DNA from: Alphaproteobacteria bacterium MarineAlpha12_Bin1
Lineage (GTDB): Bacteria > Pseudomonadota > Alphaproteobacteria > UBA6615
DNA length: 64,000 bases
Reading direction: 5' to 3'
NCBI GenBank assembly: GCA_002937505.1
Contig: PTJY01000003.1
Coordinates: 1-64,000, forward strand
Shown here: one piece after another, positions 9,111-20,020 of the stretch
Numbering within the stretch: position 1 is the first letter of the stretch
How the letters are laid out: each line of letters starts with the position of its first letter
Program-made: the position numbers and the translations under genes
Notes under the pieces: model-generated
What the model saw: only the letters and a program-made list of their open reading frames with translations
Told to the model about the DNA's origin: nothing
Databases searched by the model: none

Positions 9111-11948
9111 TTGAAAATGCACAAAAAAATAATTGTTCGCGGAGCCCGTGAACACAATCTAAAAAATGTAGACATAGAACTGCCTAGAGATAGTTTAGTT
9201 GTAATAACAGGATTGTCCGGATCAGGAAAATCATCATTAGCTTTTGATACCATCTATGCTGAGGGACAGCGTCGTTATGTTGAGAGTCTGTCTGCCTATG
9301 CCCGCCAATTTTTAGAACTTATGCAAAAACCAAACGTAGACTCCATAGAGGGCCTGTCTCCAGCTATATCAATAGAACAAAAAACGTCAAGCCGAAATCC
9401 AAGATCAACTGTTGGAACAGTAACAGAGATCTATGATTACCTTAGACTGCTTTATGCTCGAATTGGGGTTCCTTATTCTCCAGCTACAGGATTACCAATA
9501 GAAGCACAGTCAGTAAGCCAGATGGTCGATTCCGTTATGGAGTTACATGAAGGTACACGTCTTTATATACTTTCACCAATAGCTAGACGTAGAAAAGGAG
9601 AGTTTCGCAAAGAATTAGAAATGCTACAAAAACGAGGATTCCAGAGAGTAAAAATAAATGACGAGATGTTTGAAATAGATCAAGCACCTAAACTTGATAA
9701 AAATTATTGGCACGATATAGAGGCAGTGGTTGATAGAATCGTTATAAGACCAGGCCTCGAATCACGATTAGCAGATTCTTTTGAAACCGCTCTTCAACTC
9801 TCAGATGGACTTGCAATCACAGAGAACGCTGACAACTCTAAACAAAAAATTTATTCAGCTAAATTTGCGTGTCCAGTTTCGGGTTTTACAATTGAAGAAA
9901 TAGAGCCAAGATTATTTTCATTTAATAACCCTCATGGAGCTTGTCCTGAATGTGACGGGCTAGGAAGTAAAGTAGTTATAGATGCTGAGCTCGTGGTGCC
10001 AGACAAAAATCTAAGTTTAAACAATGGTGCTATTGTTCCATGGTCCAAATCATCCAGCCCATATTACTTACAAACTCTTAATTCAATTGTTGAACACTAC
10101 AATTCTTCCATGGACAAACCTTGGAAACAGTTAAAAAAAGAAGTCCAAAAATCAATCCTATACGGCTCTGGCGAAACCCCTATTCTCATCAAATACAATG
10201 ATGGTACAAATATTTATGAAACTGAGAAACCATTCGAAGGTGTGATAAGCAACTTAGAAAGGCGATTGAGAGAAACAGATAGATCTTGGATACGTGAAGA
10301 AATTGTAAAGTACCAAACAACATCTATTTGTCAGGTTTGTGAAGGTAGTCGACTGAAACCTGAGGCTTTAGCTGTAAAAGTAAACAACTTGGAAATAAGC
10401 AAACTAACAGAAATGTCTATTTCTGATGCAGCTGAATGGTTTCAATTACTTCCCTCAAAATTATCAAGCAAGCAAAATGAAATCGGAGAAAGAATATTAA
10501 GAGAAGTAATTGATCGACTAAAATTTCTTAATGATGTTGGACTTGAATACCTAACTTTAGATCGGTCTGCTGGAACGTTGTCAGGAGGAGAAAGTCAAAG
10601 AATTCGGCTGGCTTCCCAAATTGGCTCGGGGTTAACTGGTGTATTGTATGTTCTTGATGAGCCATCAATAGGTCTACACCAACGTGATAATGAGCGGTTA
10701 CTTAATACGTTAAAGCGACTGAGAGATTTAGGAAACACGGTTATAGTAGTAGAGCACGATGAAGAGGCTATAAGAAGCGCTGATTACTTAATCGATATGG
10801 GTCCTGGTGCTGGAGTAAATGGGGGGGAGATTGTAGCAAATGGCACCCCAGAAAAGGTGATCAAACAAACCAAAAAGAGTCTAACTGCTAAGTATTTATC
10901 TGGAATTAAAAAGATACCAACCCCAAACAAGAGGAGATCTGCTAAATCAAATCAATTCCTAAAGATAGACGGAGCAGAAGGTAACAATCTAAGAAAAGTT
11001 AATGTCAAAATACCCCTTGGTACGTTCACCTGTGTTACTGGTGTTTCAGGCAGTGGCAAGTCATCTCTTATAATTGAGACACTCTTTAAATCTGCTGCGC
11101 GGCAACTAATGAAATCGCGATACAATCCAAGTCCCTACAAAACGATAAATGGATTGGATAACCTAGACAAAGTAATAGATATCAACCAATCTCCTATAGG
11201 CCGAACGCCTAGGTCAAATCCCGCAACTTATACTGGTGCATTTTCACCAATTCGTGACTGGTTTACTAATTTACCAGAGGCAAGAGCAAGAGGTTATAAA
11301 CCTGGGAGGTTTTCTTTTAATGTTAAAGGGGGTCGCTGCGAAACCTGTCAGGGTGATGGAGTTATAAAAATAGAAATGCACTTTTTACCAGATATCTATG
11401 TCGAATGTGAGGTCTGTCGGGGCAAAAGATATAATAGAGAAACCTTAGAAGTTGTGTACCGTGATAAATCAATTGCGGATATTCTCAATATGACGGTAGA
11501 GGAAGGCTGCATATTTTTTAAAGCAGTTCCTTCAATAAAAACAAAATTAGACTCACTAATGCAGGTGGGACTTGGATACGTCAAAATTGGACAACCAGCC
11601 ACCACTTTATCAGGGGGGGAGGCTCAGAGAGTTAAATTAGCCAAAGAGCTGTCCAAAAGATCTACCGGAAGAACACTGTATATATTGGACGAACCAACAA
11701 CGGGACTTCACTATGAGGATGTTAGAAAACTTCTAGACGTATTACACACCTTAGTAGATCAAGGAAATACAATTATTGTAATAGAACATAACTTAGAGGT
11801 GATAAAAACAGCAGATTGGATTATTGACATGGGACCTGAAGGTGGCCATCGAGGTGGAAAAATTATAGCCTCAGGAACACCAGAAAATTTAATTAAATCC
11901 AAAGCAAGCTATACAGGGCAGTATCTATCATCTTATTTAAAGCAATAA
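9111..11948 (+). CDS. uvrA: Excinuclease ABC subunit A
   Basis: Walker [35 protein letters not shown]. Zinc-motif Cys pairs [17 protein letters not shown] and CETCQGDG...CEVCRGKRY. Two ABC signatures, LSGGESQRI and LSGGEAQRV. Confidence 0.98.
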   Translation: MKMHKKIIVRGAREHNLKNVDIELPRDSLVVITGLSGSGKSSLAFDTIYAEGQRRYVESLSAYARQFLELMQKPNVDSIEGLSPAISIEQKTSSRNPRSTVGTVTEIYDYLRLLYARIGVPYSPATGLPIEAQSVSQMVDSVMELHEGTRLYILSPIARRRKGEFRKELEMLQKRGFQRVKINDEMFEIDQAPKLDKNYWHDIEAVVDRIVIRPGLESRLADSFETALQLSDGLAITENADNSKQKIYSAKFACPVSGFTIEEIEPRLFSFNNPHGACPECDGLGSKVVIDAELVVPDKNLSLNNGAIVPWSKSSSPYYLQTLNSIVEHYNSSMDKPWKQLKKEVQKSILYGSGETPILIKYNDGTNIYETEKPFEGVISNLERRLRETDRSWIREEIVKYQTTSICQVCEGSRLKPEALAVKVNNLEISKLTEMSISDAAEWFQLLPSKLSSKQNEIGERILREVIDRLKFLNDVGLEYLTLDRSAGTLSGGESQRIRLASQIGSGLTGVLYVLDEPSIGLHQRDNERLLNTLKRLRDLGNTVIVVEHDEEAIRSADYLIDMGPGAGVNGGEIVANGTPEKVIKQTKKSLTAKYLSGIKKIPTPNKRRSAKSNQFLKIDGAEGNNLRKVNVKIPLGTFTCVTGVSGSGKSSLIIETLFKSAARQLMKSRYNPSPYKTINGLDNLDKVIDINQSPIGRTPRSNPATYTGAFSPIRDWFTNLPEARARGYKPGRFSFNVKGGRCETCQGDGVIKIEMHFLPDIYVECEVCRGKRYNRETLEVVYRDKSIADILNMTVEEGCIFFKAVPSIKTKLDSLMQVGLGYVKIGQPATTLSGGEAQRVKLAKELSKRSTGRTLYILDEPTTGLHYEDVRKLLDVLHTLVDQGNTIIVIEHNLEVIKTADWIIDMGPEGGHRGGKIIASGTPENLIKSKASYTGQYLSSYLKQ

Positions 11949-12014
11949 ATAATAGAGAAATAGATTATTATTATCATAGTAACTCGGGGCCCAAATTCTT
12001 AGATTAGTGCCTCC

Positions 12015-13529
12015 TTATTTATTATACACTCCATCTAAATGGTATCCATCTAAGGCAGCCTTAACCAAGTCATCTCCACTTTTAAAGTCATACGCTTGAT
12101 ACATTCGAGACTTAGCAACAAAGGGGGGGCCCGCATAAAATTTTTCATACTGTTCATGTCTTCCAGCGAATTCCGAACCTATAATATCCCATGCAAGCTT
12201 AAGTAGTTTTACTTTTTCTTCACTAGTGTATTCAGATGATTTTATATATCTATCTATATCAGATCTGATTTCAGGGTTCTTAAAATCCAGACTGCTAGAT
12301 GGAAGTTGAATTACACCTCCACCGCAAAGCTCTCTCATCCAATTTAAAATTTTGGGATACACCTCAGCTTGCAAAACGATTGCCGCATAAAGGGCCTGTC
12401 TACCTGGCTCGACAACTCCTTCACTAATTTCAGTACTGGTAGCTATTTGAGCCTCTACTAATCCCTCTAACATCGCAGCGTAACTAGCCATCTCGCCCAA
12501 CAAGGAACTCACTGCAGGAACGTTAATCACGCCATTCATTTCAGCTATTCTTTTTGATAAACCCATTAAAAACTTTAATTTAACGCAAAGTCTGATTTGT
12601 GCTTGATGATTACCCATTGAATGAGCACTAGTTTTCCACCATTGATCTCTACAGATTTTAATATTTTTAAATACAAAAACCTGCTCCCAAGGCACAAAGA
12701 CTTCATCAAAAACCACCAATGAATCTGATTCATCGAATCTAGATGCGAGTGGATAATCAAAAACACTGCTGCCAGATAAAGCATATGATTTCCGAGAATA
12801 AATTTTTAAACCTGGTGCATTACAGGGAACAACCACATTAATGGCATGTTTTTCATCGCCTGGACTTAAAGGTGTTATTTGACTTAGACATAAATAATCT
12901 GAAAGAGCAGTTCCTGTACCCAACATTTGAGCACCATGTATGATTACACCATCTGAGGTTTCTTCTGTTACCCCGGCATAAAGATTATTTGGCTCCTGTT
13001 GATGCATTGATTTAGAACGATCAATCTGAGGAGGAATGATTGTGTAGGTTATATATTTGTCATTATCTCTCGCAAATTCAAAAAACTTCAAAAGGTTGGC
13101 AGCCATCTGGTTGTTTTCATCGATTTCGAACACTTTAGGATTAGATGCCCAACCCACAAAAAACCCAGCCACATGATCAGGGCTACGCCCCATAAGTCCA
13201 AACGTTTCTTGTGCCCACCTTTCGATAGCAAGCTTTCTTAAGTACATGTCGTCAATATTTTTTGGTATCTGCCATATACGATTAACCGGAAGGTCAGAAC
13301 CGGGAGATGTGAAAGTCATTAATTTTCTATTATCGGGATCACTCGATATATCATATAATGTCGCAATGGATCTTACTGCCTCACAAAAAGAAGGATGAGT
13401 AGTAACATCGTTGACCTGTTCCCCATTAATAAAAACACGCCTACCGTCATTTTTAATGTCGTCGATATATTGTTCACCAGTTCTTAGCCCGTTGGCAAAC
13501 CGCTTATCGGCCATATAACTTAAAGCCAT
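12015..13529 (-). CDS. 4-hydroxyphenylacetate 3-monooxygenase oxygenase component (HpaB family)
   Basis: RTGEQYIDDIKNDGRRVFINGEQVNDVTTHPSF, GRSPDHVAGFFVGW and FDEVFVPWEQVFVF are HpaB/PvcC-family motifs. Confidence 0.85.
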   Translation of the reverse strand: MALSYMADKRFANGLRTGEQYIDDIKNDGRRVFINGEQVNDVTTHPSFCEAVRSIATLYDISSDPDNRKLMTFTSPGSDLPVNRIWQIPKNIDDMYLRKLAIERWAQETFGLMGRSPDHVAGFFVGWASNPKVFEIDENNQMAANLLKFFEFARDNDKYITYTIIPPQIDRSKSMHQQEPNNLYAGVTEETSDGVIIHGAQMLGTGTALSDYLCLSQITPLSPGDEKHAINVVVPCNAPGLKIYSRKSYALSGSSVFDYPLASRFDESDSLVVFDEVFVPWEQVFVFKNIKICRDQWWKTSAHSMGNHQAQIRLCVKLKFLMGLSKRIAEMNGVINVPAVSSLLGEMASYAAMLEGLVEAQIATSTEISEGVVEPGRQALYAAIVLQAEVYPKILNWMRELCGGGVIQLPSSSLDFKNPEIRSDIDRYIKSSEYTSEEKVKLLKLAWDIIGSEFAGRHEQYEKFYAGPPFVAKSRMYQAYDFKSGDDLVKAALDGYHLDGVYNK

Positions 13530-13642
13530 TGCGATTTTTCCTCCTAGATAACTTTTAAATACACCATTTATTCTAGTGTCTTTTACATAGAAAGTTTATT
13601 CTGTGATATTAAAATAGTCTTAACAATTGAAAGGAAAGTAAC

Positions 13643-13927
13643 ATGGCCACATACATGATTGTAGATAGCAAAGTAAACAATCCAGAATCAATGAAAGAGT
13701 ATTCAGATAACGTCGCAGCAACGATCAGGCAACATGGGGGAGAAGTATTAATTGGAAGTAAATCAATAAACTTAATAGAAGGTGACTGGAATCCTGAAAG
13801 GATAGTTATTGTTAAATTTGAAGACGATGCCGCCTTTAAAGGTTGGTATAATTCTCCTGAATACCAAAAAATACTGCCAGCACGACTAAGATCCGCCAGT
13901 GATAATATAATTACAGTAGAAAATTAG
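13643..13927 (+). CDS. DUF1330 domain-containing protein
   Basis: [36 protein letters not shown]...[32 protein letters not shown]. Confidence 0.85.
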   Translation: MATYMIVDSKVNNPESMKEYSDNVAATIRQHGGEVLIGSKSINLIEGDWNPERIVIVKFEDDAAFKGWYNSPEYQKILPARLRSASDNIITVEN

Positions 13928-13931
13928 TTTT

Positions 13932-15332
13932 GTGGTTAGAAAAATTAATATAACAAAAAAAAGTATACAGCCGGTGCATATAATCGGCGGAGGGCTTGCT
14001 GGCTCCGAAGCCGCCTGGCAACTAGCCGAATCAAACATACCTGTTGTCTTACATGAAATGCGTCCTGTCCGTAAGACGGATGCTCATCAAAGTGACAAAC
14101 TAGCAGAACTTGTTTGTTCAAATTCATTCCGTTCAGATGACGCAAGTTTTAACGCTGTAGGCTTACTGCACGAAGAAATGAGACGTCTAGGGTCATTAAT
14201 CATAAAGACAGCTGATAACAATAAGATACCAGCGGGTGGAGCCTTGGCTGTTGACCGGGAAAACTTTTCCAATGAAGTGAGTGAAGCCATAGAAAAACAT
14301 CCATTCATAAGCATTAAACGAGAAGAAATCATTTCTCTAAAAAATAATGATTGGAAACATGTTATACTTGCCACAGGCCCTTTAACATCAAAATCAATTT
14401 CAAACGAAATAATTCAATTGTCAGGTCAGGATAATCTTGCCTTCTTTGATGCAATTGCACCCATTCTGTATGCCGAATCAATCGACTATAATAAAGCCTG
14501 GTTTCAGTCTCGATATGATAAGGTTGGACCTGGGGGAAATGGTAAAGATTACATTAACTGCCCACTAAGCAGAGAACAATTTGAGAATTTTGTTGATGAT
14601 CTATTAGACGCAGATAAGACTGAGTTTCATGAGTGGGAAAAAACAACTCCATATTTTGAAGGCTGTTTACCCATTGAAGTAATTGCTAGCCGTGGACGAG
14701 AGAGTTTAAGGTTTGGCCCAATGAAACCTGTGGGCCTCACTGATCCAAGAACCGGTCAAAGAGCTCATGCTGTTGTACAATTAAGACAAGATAACAAACT
14801 AGGCACATTGTATAATATGGTCGGATTTCAAACTAAACTTAAGTATTCGTTCCAAGAAACTATTTTTAGGTCAATACCTGGCCTCTCTAATGCCGAATTT
14901 GCACGCTTTGGTGGCATTCATCGAAATACATTTGTAAACAGTCCAAGGATATTAGACTCCCAATTAAGTCTAAAACAAATGCCTCACGTTCGCTTCGCAG
15001 GTCAAATTACTGGTGTAGAGGGTTACGTTGAAAGTGCTGCTACTGGTTTACTCGCTGGTATTTTTACAGCAGCTCACTGCCTAAATAGACCATTAATAAA
15101 TCCTCCTTTTACCACAGCACATGGAGCGCTTCTAAGCCATATCACAGGGGGAGCAAAAGCTGACATGTTCCAGCCAATGAATATTAATTTTGGACTTTTT
15201 CCTCCCCTTTCAAGTGAGACGAAAAAAAGTAAAAAAGTAAAAAGCAGAAAAAGAGAGAGAAGAGAAGCTGTTTCTAAACGAGCCTTGATTGATCTTGACG
15301 CATGGCTCAATACGATTAGCCTAGCTGCTTAA
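13932..15332 (+). CDS. trmFO: Methylenetetrahydrofolate-tRNA-(uracil-5-)-methyltransferase
   Basis: [31 protein letters not shown] and [12 protein letters not shown]. Starts at GTG (13932) or the in-frame GTG at about 13975. Confidence 0.95.
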   Translation: MVRKINITKKSIQPVHIIGGGLAGSEAAWQLAESNIPVVLHEMRPVRKTDAHQSDKLAELVCSNSFRSDDASFNAVGLLHEEMRRLGSLIIKTADNNKIPAGGALAVDRENFSNEVSEAIEKHPFISIKREEIISLKNNDWKHVILATGPLTSKSISNEIIQLSGQDNLAFFDAIAPILYAESIDYNKAWFQSRYDKVGPGGNGKDYINCPLSREQFENFVDDLLDADKTEFHEWEKTTPYFEGCLPIEVIASRGRESLRFGPMKPVGLTDPRTGQRAHAVVQLRQDNKLGTLYNMVGFQTKLKYSFQETIFRSIPGLSNAEFARFGGIHRNTFVNSPRILDSQLSLKQMPHVRFAGQITGVEGYVESAATGLLAGIFTAAHCLNRPLINPPFTTAHGALLSHITGGAKADMFQPMNINFGLFPPLSSETKKSKKVKSRKRERREAVSKRALIDLDAWLNTISLAA

Positions 15333-15378
15333 AGGTTAAGAAACCACTTAAATAAAATAGCTCAGCTAGGATTGATCA

Positions 15379-15810
15379 ATGAAAGAAACAGTTCCATTTA
15401 AAATTAAAGGCATAGACCACGTCGTCTTGCGAGTTAAAAACCTTAAATCAATGATGTCATTTTACTGTGATGTTCTGGGCTGTAAAATTGATGATGAGAA
15501 CAAAGAATTAGGACTTTATCAGCTTCGCGCTGGGTCCCAGCTTATTGATCTGATTCCCATTGACGAATTACTAGGCAGCCAAGGAGGCCCTGCCCCAAGC
15601 TCTGATGGACACAATATGGACCATTTTGCCCTACAAATATCTCCATATGACGATGAGTCTATTCGAGAATATCTATCTAAATTTGGAGTAAAACTTGGAG
15701 AAACAAGAGTCCGTCGCGGTGCAGAAGGAAAAGGGCTAAGCATACAAATTAGAGACCCAGAAGGAAATTGTGTTGAGCTCAAAGGCCCACAGAACAGTCA
15801 TATAAAATAA
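15379..15810 (+). CDS. VOC (glyoxalase/bleomycin resistance) family protein
   Basis: IKGIDHVVLRVKNLKSMMSFYCDVLGCKI...GLSIQIRDPEGNCVELKGP. Confidence 0.88.
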   Translation: MKETVPFKIKGIDHVVLRVKNLKSMMSFYCDVLGCKIDDENKELGLYQLRAGSQLIDLIPIDELLGSQGGPAPSSDGHNMDHFALQISPYDDESIREYLSKFGVKLGETRVRRGAEGKGLSIQIRDPEGNCVELKGPQNSHIK

Positions 15811-15819
15811 TTTACCCTT

Positions 15820-16650
15820 CTAATAACTACCAAAAGAATTTCGAATAGTTAATTTTAAAGCCTTTAAGTTAGAAGATTGTACAGAAACCGTAGGATCGAA
15901 TCTCTCATTTTTTAAGAGAGATATGTAACTATCTGCAATAGCGGCTAGTAGAAGAACAGAGTTGGCGCCTTTCGGAATATCATTTTTTAAATCACGCGCT
16001 TCGACGATTTTTTCCTCAGCCTTACAAACCACTTCTTTTATTGCTTCCTTTAACTGTCCAACTGAAGAAGGGTTCAGCAAATTGGTTTTGCTTAAATTAT
16101 AATTCATTATAAGGCTCTCTGGTATGTAAACTCGTTTGTTTTGAGCGTGAAACCCTACTGATCGCATAAGCCCAATCAAAGCCCAAGCAGTGCCGATTAG
16201 GTTTGCAGCCTTAATGGGTGCACCCTTAGAATAGCCTAAAACATTCATTGCTAATCTTGATAAAACTCCGGATGTATTAAGTGCGTAAGCCTCAAGTTCA
16301 TCAATGTTTTCAAGTGGGGAATCATTAAGATCAAAACTACGCGCCTTAATTAAATCATAAAAAGGTTTAGAAACAAGCTCAAACTTTTTTATTGCTTTAG
16401 CCAGCTCCATAACAACAGGATGATTTATTGTTTCTCCTTCATAGATACTAGAGATTGTCTCATCCCACCATTTTAAACGAATCTGACCAAGAATTGGCTC
16501 ACTTACCAATTCTCTGGTCCGCGCAATATCTGAATTAAAAGCGTAAAGAGAGAATATAGCTTCACGATAACCTTTAGGTGCAAATAATGCTGTTAAATAC
16601 CTGTCAGGATCATAAGCTTTTACTTCGCTTGCACAGTAGGATATTTTCAT
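15820..16650 (-). CDS. Squalene/phytoene synthase family protein (NDUFAF6-like)
   Basis: DPDRYLTALFAPKGYREAIFSLYAFNSDIARTRELVSEPILGQIRLKWWDETI. The catalytic DxxxD motifs of true synthases are not evident. Confidence 0.8.
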   Translation of the reverse strand: MKISYCASEVKAYDPDRYLTALFAPKGYREAIFSLYAFNSDIARTRELVSEPILGQIRLKWWDETISSIYEGETINHPVVMELAKAIKKFELVSKPFYDLIKARSFDLNDSPLENIDELEAYALNTSGVLSRLAMNVLGYSKGAPIKAANLIGTAWALIGLMRSVGFHAQNKRVYIPESLIMNYNLSKTNLLNPSSVGQLKEAIKEVVCKAEEKIVEARDLKNDIPKGANSVLLLAAIADSYISLLKNERFDPTVSVQSSNLKALKLTIRNSFGSY

Positions 16651-16791
16651 GTCTGAATTAGTTTATATTTGAAAAAACTATACTGCAAAATAATATGTTT
16701 AATTTAAACGTAAATTTTTTACGAACAATAGGATGAAAAGAAAATATCTGCTATAATGTGATTCGTTTCATTTAACGGGGAGAGCTCATAC

Positions 16792-16887
16792 ATGAAAAAC
16801 CCATTGGAATCATTACACACCACCGTTGTCTTAGGAGTAGTCATGACAGTTATTATGGTACTGGTTGCTCTTGGCATTGGTTCTTAA
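16792..16887 (+). CDS. Small single-TM protein (31 aa), not in the ORF track
   Basis: Hand translation gives MKNPLESLHTTVVLGVVMTVIMVLVALGIGS*. Shine-Dalgarno-like GGGGAGAG lies about 8 nt upstream. It sits 19 nt before the next gene. Confidence 0.65.
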   Translation: MKNPLESLHTTVVLGVVMTVIMVLVALGIGS

Positions 16888-16906
16888 ACGCTAGGAGGAA
16901 ATAATA

Positions 16907-17407
16907 ATGGAATTCGCTGAACATCTCATTCGTTGGTTCCACGTCCTCAGTGGCGTTATGTGGATAGGTCTTTTGTGGTATCTAAATTTTGTACAGGTGC
17001 CAACAATGCCAAAAATTCCGGATGATCTAAAACCTGCAATTGGAAAACATATTGCTCCGGCCGTATTATTTTGGTTTCGCTGGAGTGCAGCATCAACTGT
17101 TCTCTGGGGACTGATCCTTGCCTGGATGGAAGGGTATTTAGGCGCAGTTCTTTCCATAGGACTTACTGATGGAAGCACCACGAGCGCCTTATTAGGCATT
17201 GCTATGTGGTTCGGTCTAATTATGGCATTTAATGTCTGGTTCGTTATATGGCCAAACCAAAAAATTGCCTTGGGTTTAATTGAGGTAGCTGATGAATCTT
17301 CTAAACCTAAAGCTGCAAGAAAAGCTATGCTTTTCTCACGAACAAACACTTTATTATCAATTCCTATGCTTTATGGAATGGTTGCTTTCCAAAATCCTCC
17401 ATTTTAA
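16907..17407 (+). CDS. Membrane protein resembling the N-terminal membrane domain of urate hydroxylase PuuD
   Basis: MEFAEHLIRWFHVLSGVMWIGLLWYLNFVQVPTMP...RWSAASTVLWGL. Ribosome-binding site AGGAGG upstream. No C-terminal CxxCH haem domain. Confidence 0.7.
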   Translation: MEFAEHLIRWFHVLSGVMWIGLLWYLNFVQVPTMPKIPDDLKPAIGKHIAPAVLFWFRWSAASTVLWGLILAWMEGYLGAVLSIGLTDGSTTSALLGIAMWFGLIMAFNVWFVIWPNQKIALGLIEVADESSKPKAARKAMLFSRTNTLLSIPMLYGMVAFQNPPF

Positions 17408-17431
17408 TAAGCTTTAGACTATACAAGAAAG

Positions 17432-17462
17432 ATAACGGGGTTTTATACCCCGTTATTTTTTT
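17432..17462 (+). terminator. Rho-independent terminator
   Basis: ATAACGGGGT-TTTAT-ACCCCGTTAT followed by a T tract (10-bp perfect stem), downstream of the PuuD-like gene. Confidence 0.9.
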
Positions 17463-17494
17463 GAGAAGATAGAAGACCAAATTTAAAAAATTAT

Positions 17495-18430
17495 CTAATC
17501 CGGAGATTTTTCCTGCTCTAATTCCGCACTGAAAGATTCTCTTGATAACTTAAGTAACATTAATGCCGGAACAGCAATAAAGATCGATGAATATGTACCA
17601 ATTAAAACTCCCCAGATCATGGCTAATGCGAAGTCTCTAATAATAGCGCCGCCAAATATTGTCAGAGCAAGTAATGCGATAAGAGTTGTAACACTAGTCA
17701 AAAAAGTACGTGACAAAGTTCTGTTCAAAGCTAGGTTAAATAAATCTGGCATTGCCAGTTTTTTGTAACGCCTAAGTTCTTCTCTAACACGATCATAAAT
17801 TACGACCGTATCATTTATGGAATAACCAGCAATAGTAAGTATTGCTGCTACTGTGGCCAAGTTAAATTCTAATTGGGTCAAAGCAAAAAGCCCTATGGTG
17901 CTAATAACATCATGGCTCAGGGCTATTACAGCTCCGACACCAAATTGCCATTCAAAACGAAACCAAATATATATAAGTATAGCGGCTAGAGCCAGAGATA
18001 CAGCCAGTACCGCCGCCCTTATTAGCTCTGCCCCAACTGTGGGTCCAACAGATTCAGTTCTCCTGTATTCCTGAACAAGTCCGTCTAAAGAATTCTTTAC
18101 AATGGATATAGCTTTTTGTTGAGCATCTTCTCCTCCATCTTGTTGCTGAACTCTAATTAGGACATCTCGTGGATCGCCAAATTTTTGCACCTGGACCTCA
18201 CCTAGGCCTAAAGCACCAAGCTTAAGACGAAGTTGTTCAATATTTGCTATCTTTTGAGTTTTAATTTCAATCAATATACCTCCCCGAAAATCAATTCCGA
18301 GATTTAGTCCCTGATATATATATGCACCTAGAGAAACAAGAATTAGAAAAATTGAAAAAACAAAAGCAACTTTTCTTTTGCTTATAAAGTTAATAGAAGT
18401 ATCGGGCGGAATTATTGTAAGTAAGCGCAT
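17495..18430 (-). CDS. secF: Protein translocase subunit SecF
   Basis: GIDFRGGILIEIKT and AGYSINDTVVIYDRVREELRR. Confidence 0.97.
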   Translation of the reverse strand: MRLLTIIPPDTSINFISKRKVAFVFSIFLILVSLGAYIYQGLNLGIDFRGGILIEIKTQKIANIEQLRLKLGALGLGEVQVQKFGDPRDVLIRVQQQDGGEDAQQKAISIVKNSLDGLVQEYRRTESVGPTVGAELIRAAVLAVSLALAAILIYIWFRFEWQFGVGAVIALSHDVISTIGLFALTQLEFNLATVAAILTIAGYSINDTVVIYDRVREELRRYKKLAMPDLFNLALNRTLSRTFLTSVTTLIALLALTIFGGAIIRDFALAMIWGVLIGTYSSIFIAVPALMLLKLSRESFSAELEQEKSPD

Positions 18431-18439
18431 AATGTATTC

Positions 18440-19999
18440 CTAGATAGGTAGCTCTGATGGCTTTTTTCGCCGCAACCAAATTACTACTAACAATCTGGTC
18501 AACATTATAGCAGTAAACATAGAACTAATTATTCCCATAGAAAGAGTTACAGCAAACCCTTTAATAGGACCTGTTCCAAAATTGAAAAGTAATAAAGCAG
18601 CTATCAATGTAGTAATATTAGAGTCCAAAATAGTTGTTAGAGCTCTTTTATAGCCTGAATCGATAGATGAAATGGGCGTTCTTCCATTCCTGGATTCTTC
18701 TTTAATTCTTTCTAAAATCAAGACATTGGCATCTACAGCCATCCCAATAGTTAGCACAATACCAGCAATTCCAGGCAAAGTTAGTGTAGCACCAAGGACT
18801 GATAACAAAGCAAAAATCAAGGCTAGATTAATCACTAACGCAAGAGAAGCCATGAAACCGAAAAGCCCATAACTAGCTACCATAAAAACAACTACAGCTA
18901 CAAATCCAACCAAGCTTGCTATTTTTCCCGCAGAAATTGAATCAGCTCCCAATCCAGGTCCAACGGTACGCTCTTCAAGTATTGTTAATGGAGCAGGCAA
19001 TGCCCCTGCTCTTAGGACAAGAGCTAAATCTACGGTCTGTTGAACTGTGAACCTGCCAGTGATTATGCCGCTACCACCAAGTATCGGCGATTGGATGTTA
19101 GGAGCACTCACCACCTTGTTATCTAAAACAATTGCAAGCCTTCGATTTACATTTTCTGTAGTCACTTTGCCAAAGGTTTTGCCGCCCTGCGCATCAAACC
19201 TAAAGGAGACTATCGGTTGTCCATCTTGAAAACTCGCTTGTGCATCTACTAATCTTTCACCGGTAACTACAATTTCCTTGCGAACAACGTATGGAACTTT
19301 TACCTCTTTATCATCCTCATATAGAAGCAAGGAACCTGAAGGCAAAACACCCTTGTTTACTGCAGCACTGACATCAGCCTCTTCATTAACCAGGTGAAAA
19401 TTCAGTTTTGCTGTCTGTCCTAGCAAGCGTTTAATTCTTTCTGGATCTTTAATTCCAGGCATTTGTACTATTATACGCTCTGAACCCTGCTGTTGTATGA
19501 TTGGTTCTGAGACACCTGTTTCATCAACACGCCTCCTAACCACTTCAATGGATTGCTCTATAGCTCTTTGACGTCTTGTTTTAAGCGCTTCCTCAGTAAA
19601 TCTTACTACAATATTATTTCCGCTAGCAGCAACACTTAAATCTCTATCAATAGTCGTTAACCTTTTTAAGGCAGTCTCTTTCTGGTCCTTTTTTACGCCT
19701 CGAACAATAATATCTGTTCCCTCTACCCTTATGCCTCCGGTGTAATTAATGCGGGGCTTACGTCGGCGTAATTCTCGGCGCACCTCTGACTCAAATGATT
19801 CCAGTGTAGTTTTTATTACCTCATCAACTTCAACTTCAAGAAGTAGATGGGCACCACCTTGTAAATCTAAACCTAGTTTTACCTTAGATTGAGGAAGAAC
19901 CCCAATTTGTGATGAAAAAAAGTTAGGTATTGAGAACAGTAAGCCCCATACACAAACCAAAATTGTAATAGCGATAGTCCAACGGGGATAATTAATCAT
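18440..19999 (-). CDS. secD: Protein translocase subunit SecD
   Basis: KLGLDLQGGAHLLLEVEVDE and TIGMAVDANVLILERIKEE. Confidence 0.97.
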   Translation of the reverse strand: MINYPRWTIAITILVCVWGLLFSIPNFFSSQIGVLPQSKVKLGLDLQGGAHLLLEVEVDEVIKTTLESFESEVRRELRRRKPRINYTGGIRVEGTDIIVRGVKKDQKETALKRLTTIDRDLSVAASGNNIVVRFTEEALKTRRQRAIEQSIEVVRRRVDETGVSEPIIQQQGSERIIVQMPGIKDPERIKRLLGQTAKLNFHLVNEEADVSAAVNKGVLPSGSLLLYEDDKEVKVPYVVRKEIVVTGERLVDAQASFQDGQPIVSFRFDAQGGKTFGKVTTENVNRRLAIVLDNKVVSAPNIQSPILGGSGIITGRFTVQQTVDLALVLRAGALPAPLTILEERTVGPGLGADSISAGKIASLVGFVAVVVFMVASYGLFGFMASLALVINLALIFALLSVLGATLTLPGIAGIVLTIGMAVDANVLILERIKEESRNGRTPISSIDSGYKRALTTILDSNITTLIAALLLFNFGTGPIKGFAVTLSMGIISSMFTAIMLTRLLVVIWLRRKKPSELPI

Positions 20000-20020
20000 T
20001 CTCTGCCATTTGGTAGTTTA

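Noticed and set aside
13945-14374. Minus-strand ORFs inside trmFO, and similar antisense ORFs inside gyrA, valS, tolC and uvrA
   Set aside because: They lie fully within strongly supported genes on the opposite strand, with low-complexity or non-family translations.
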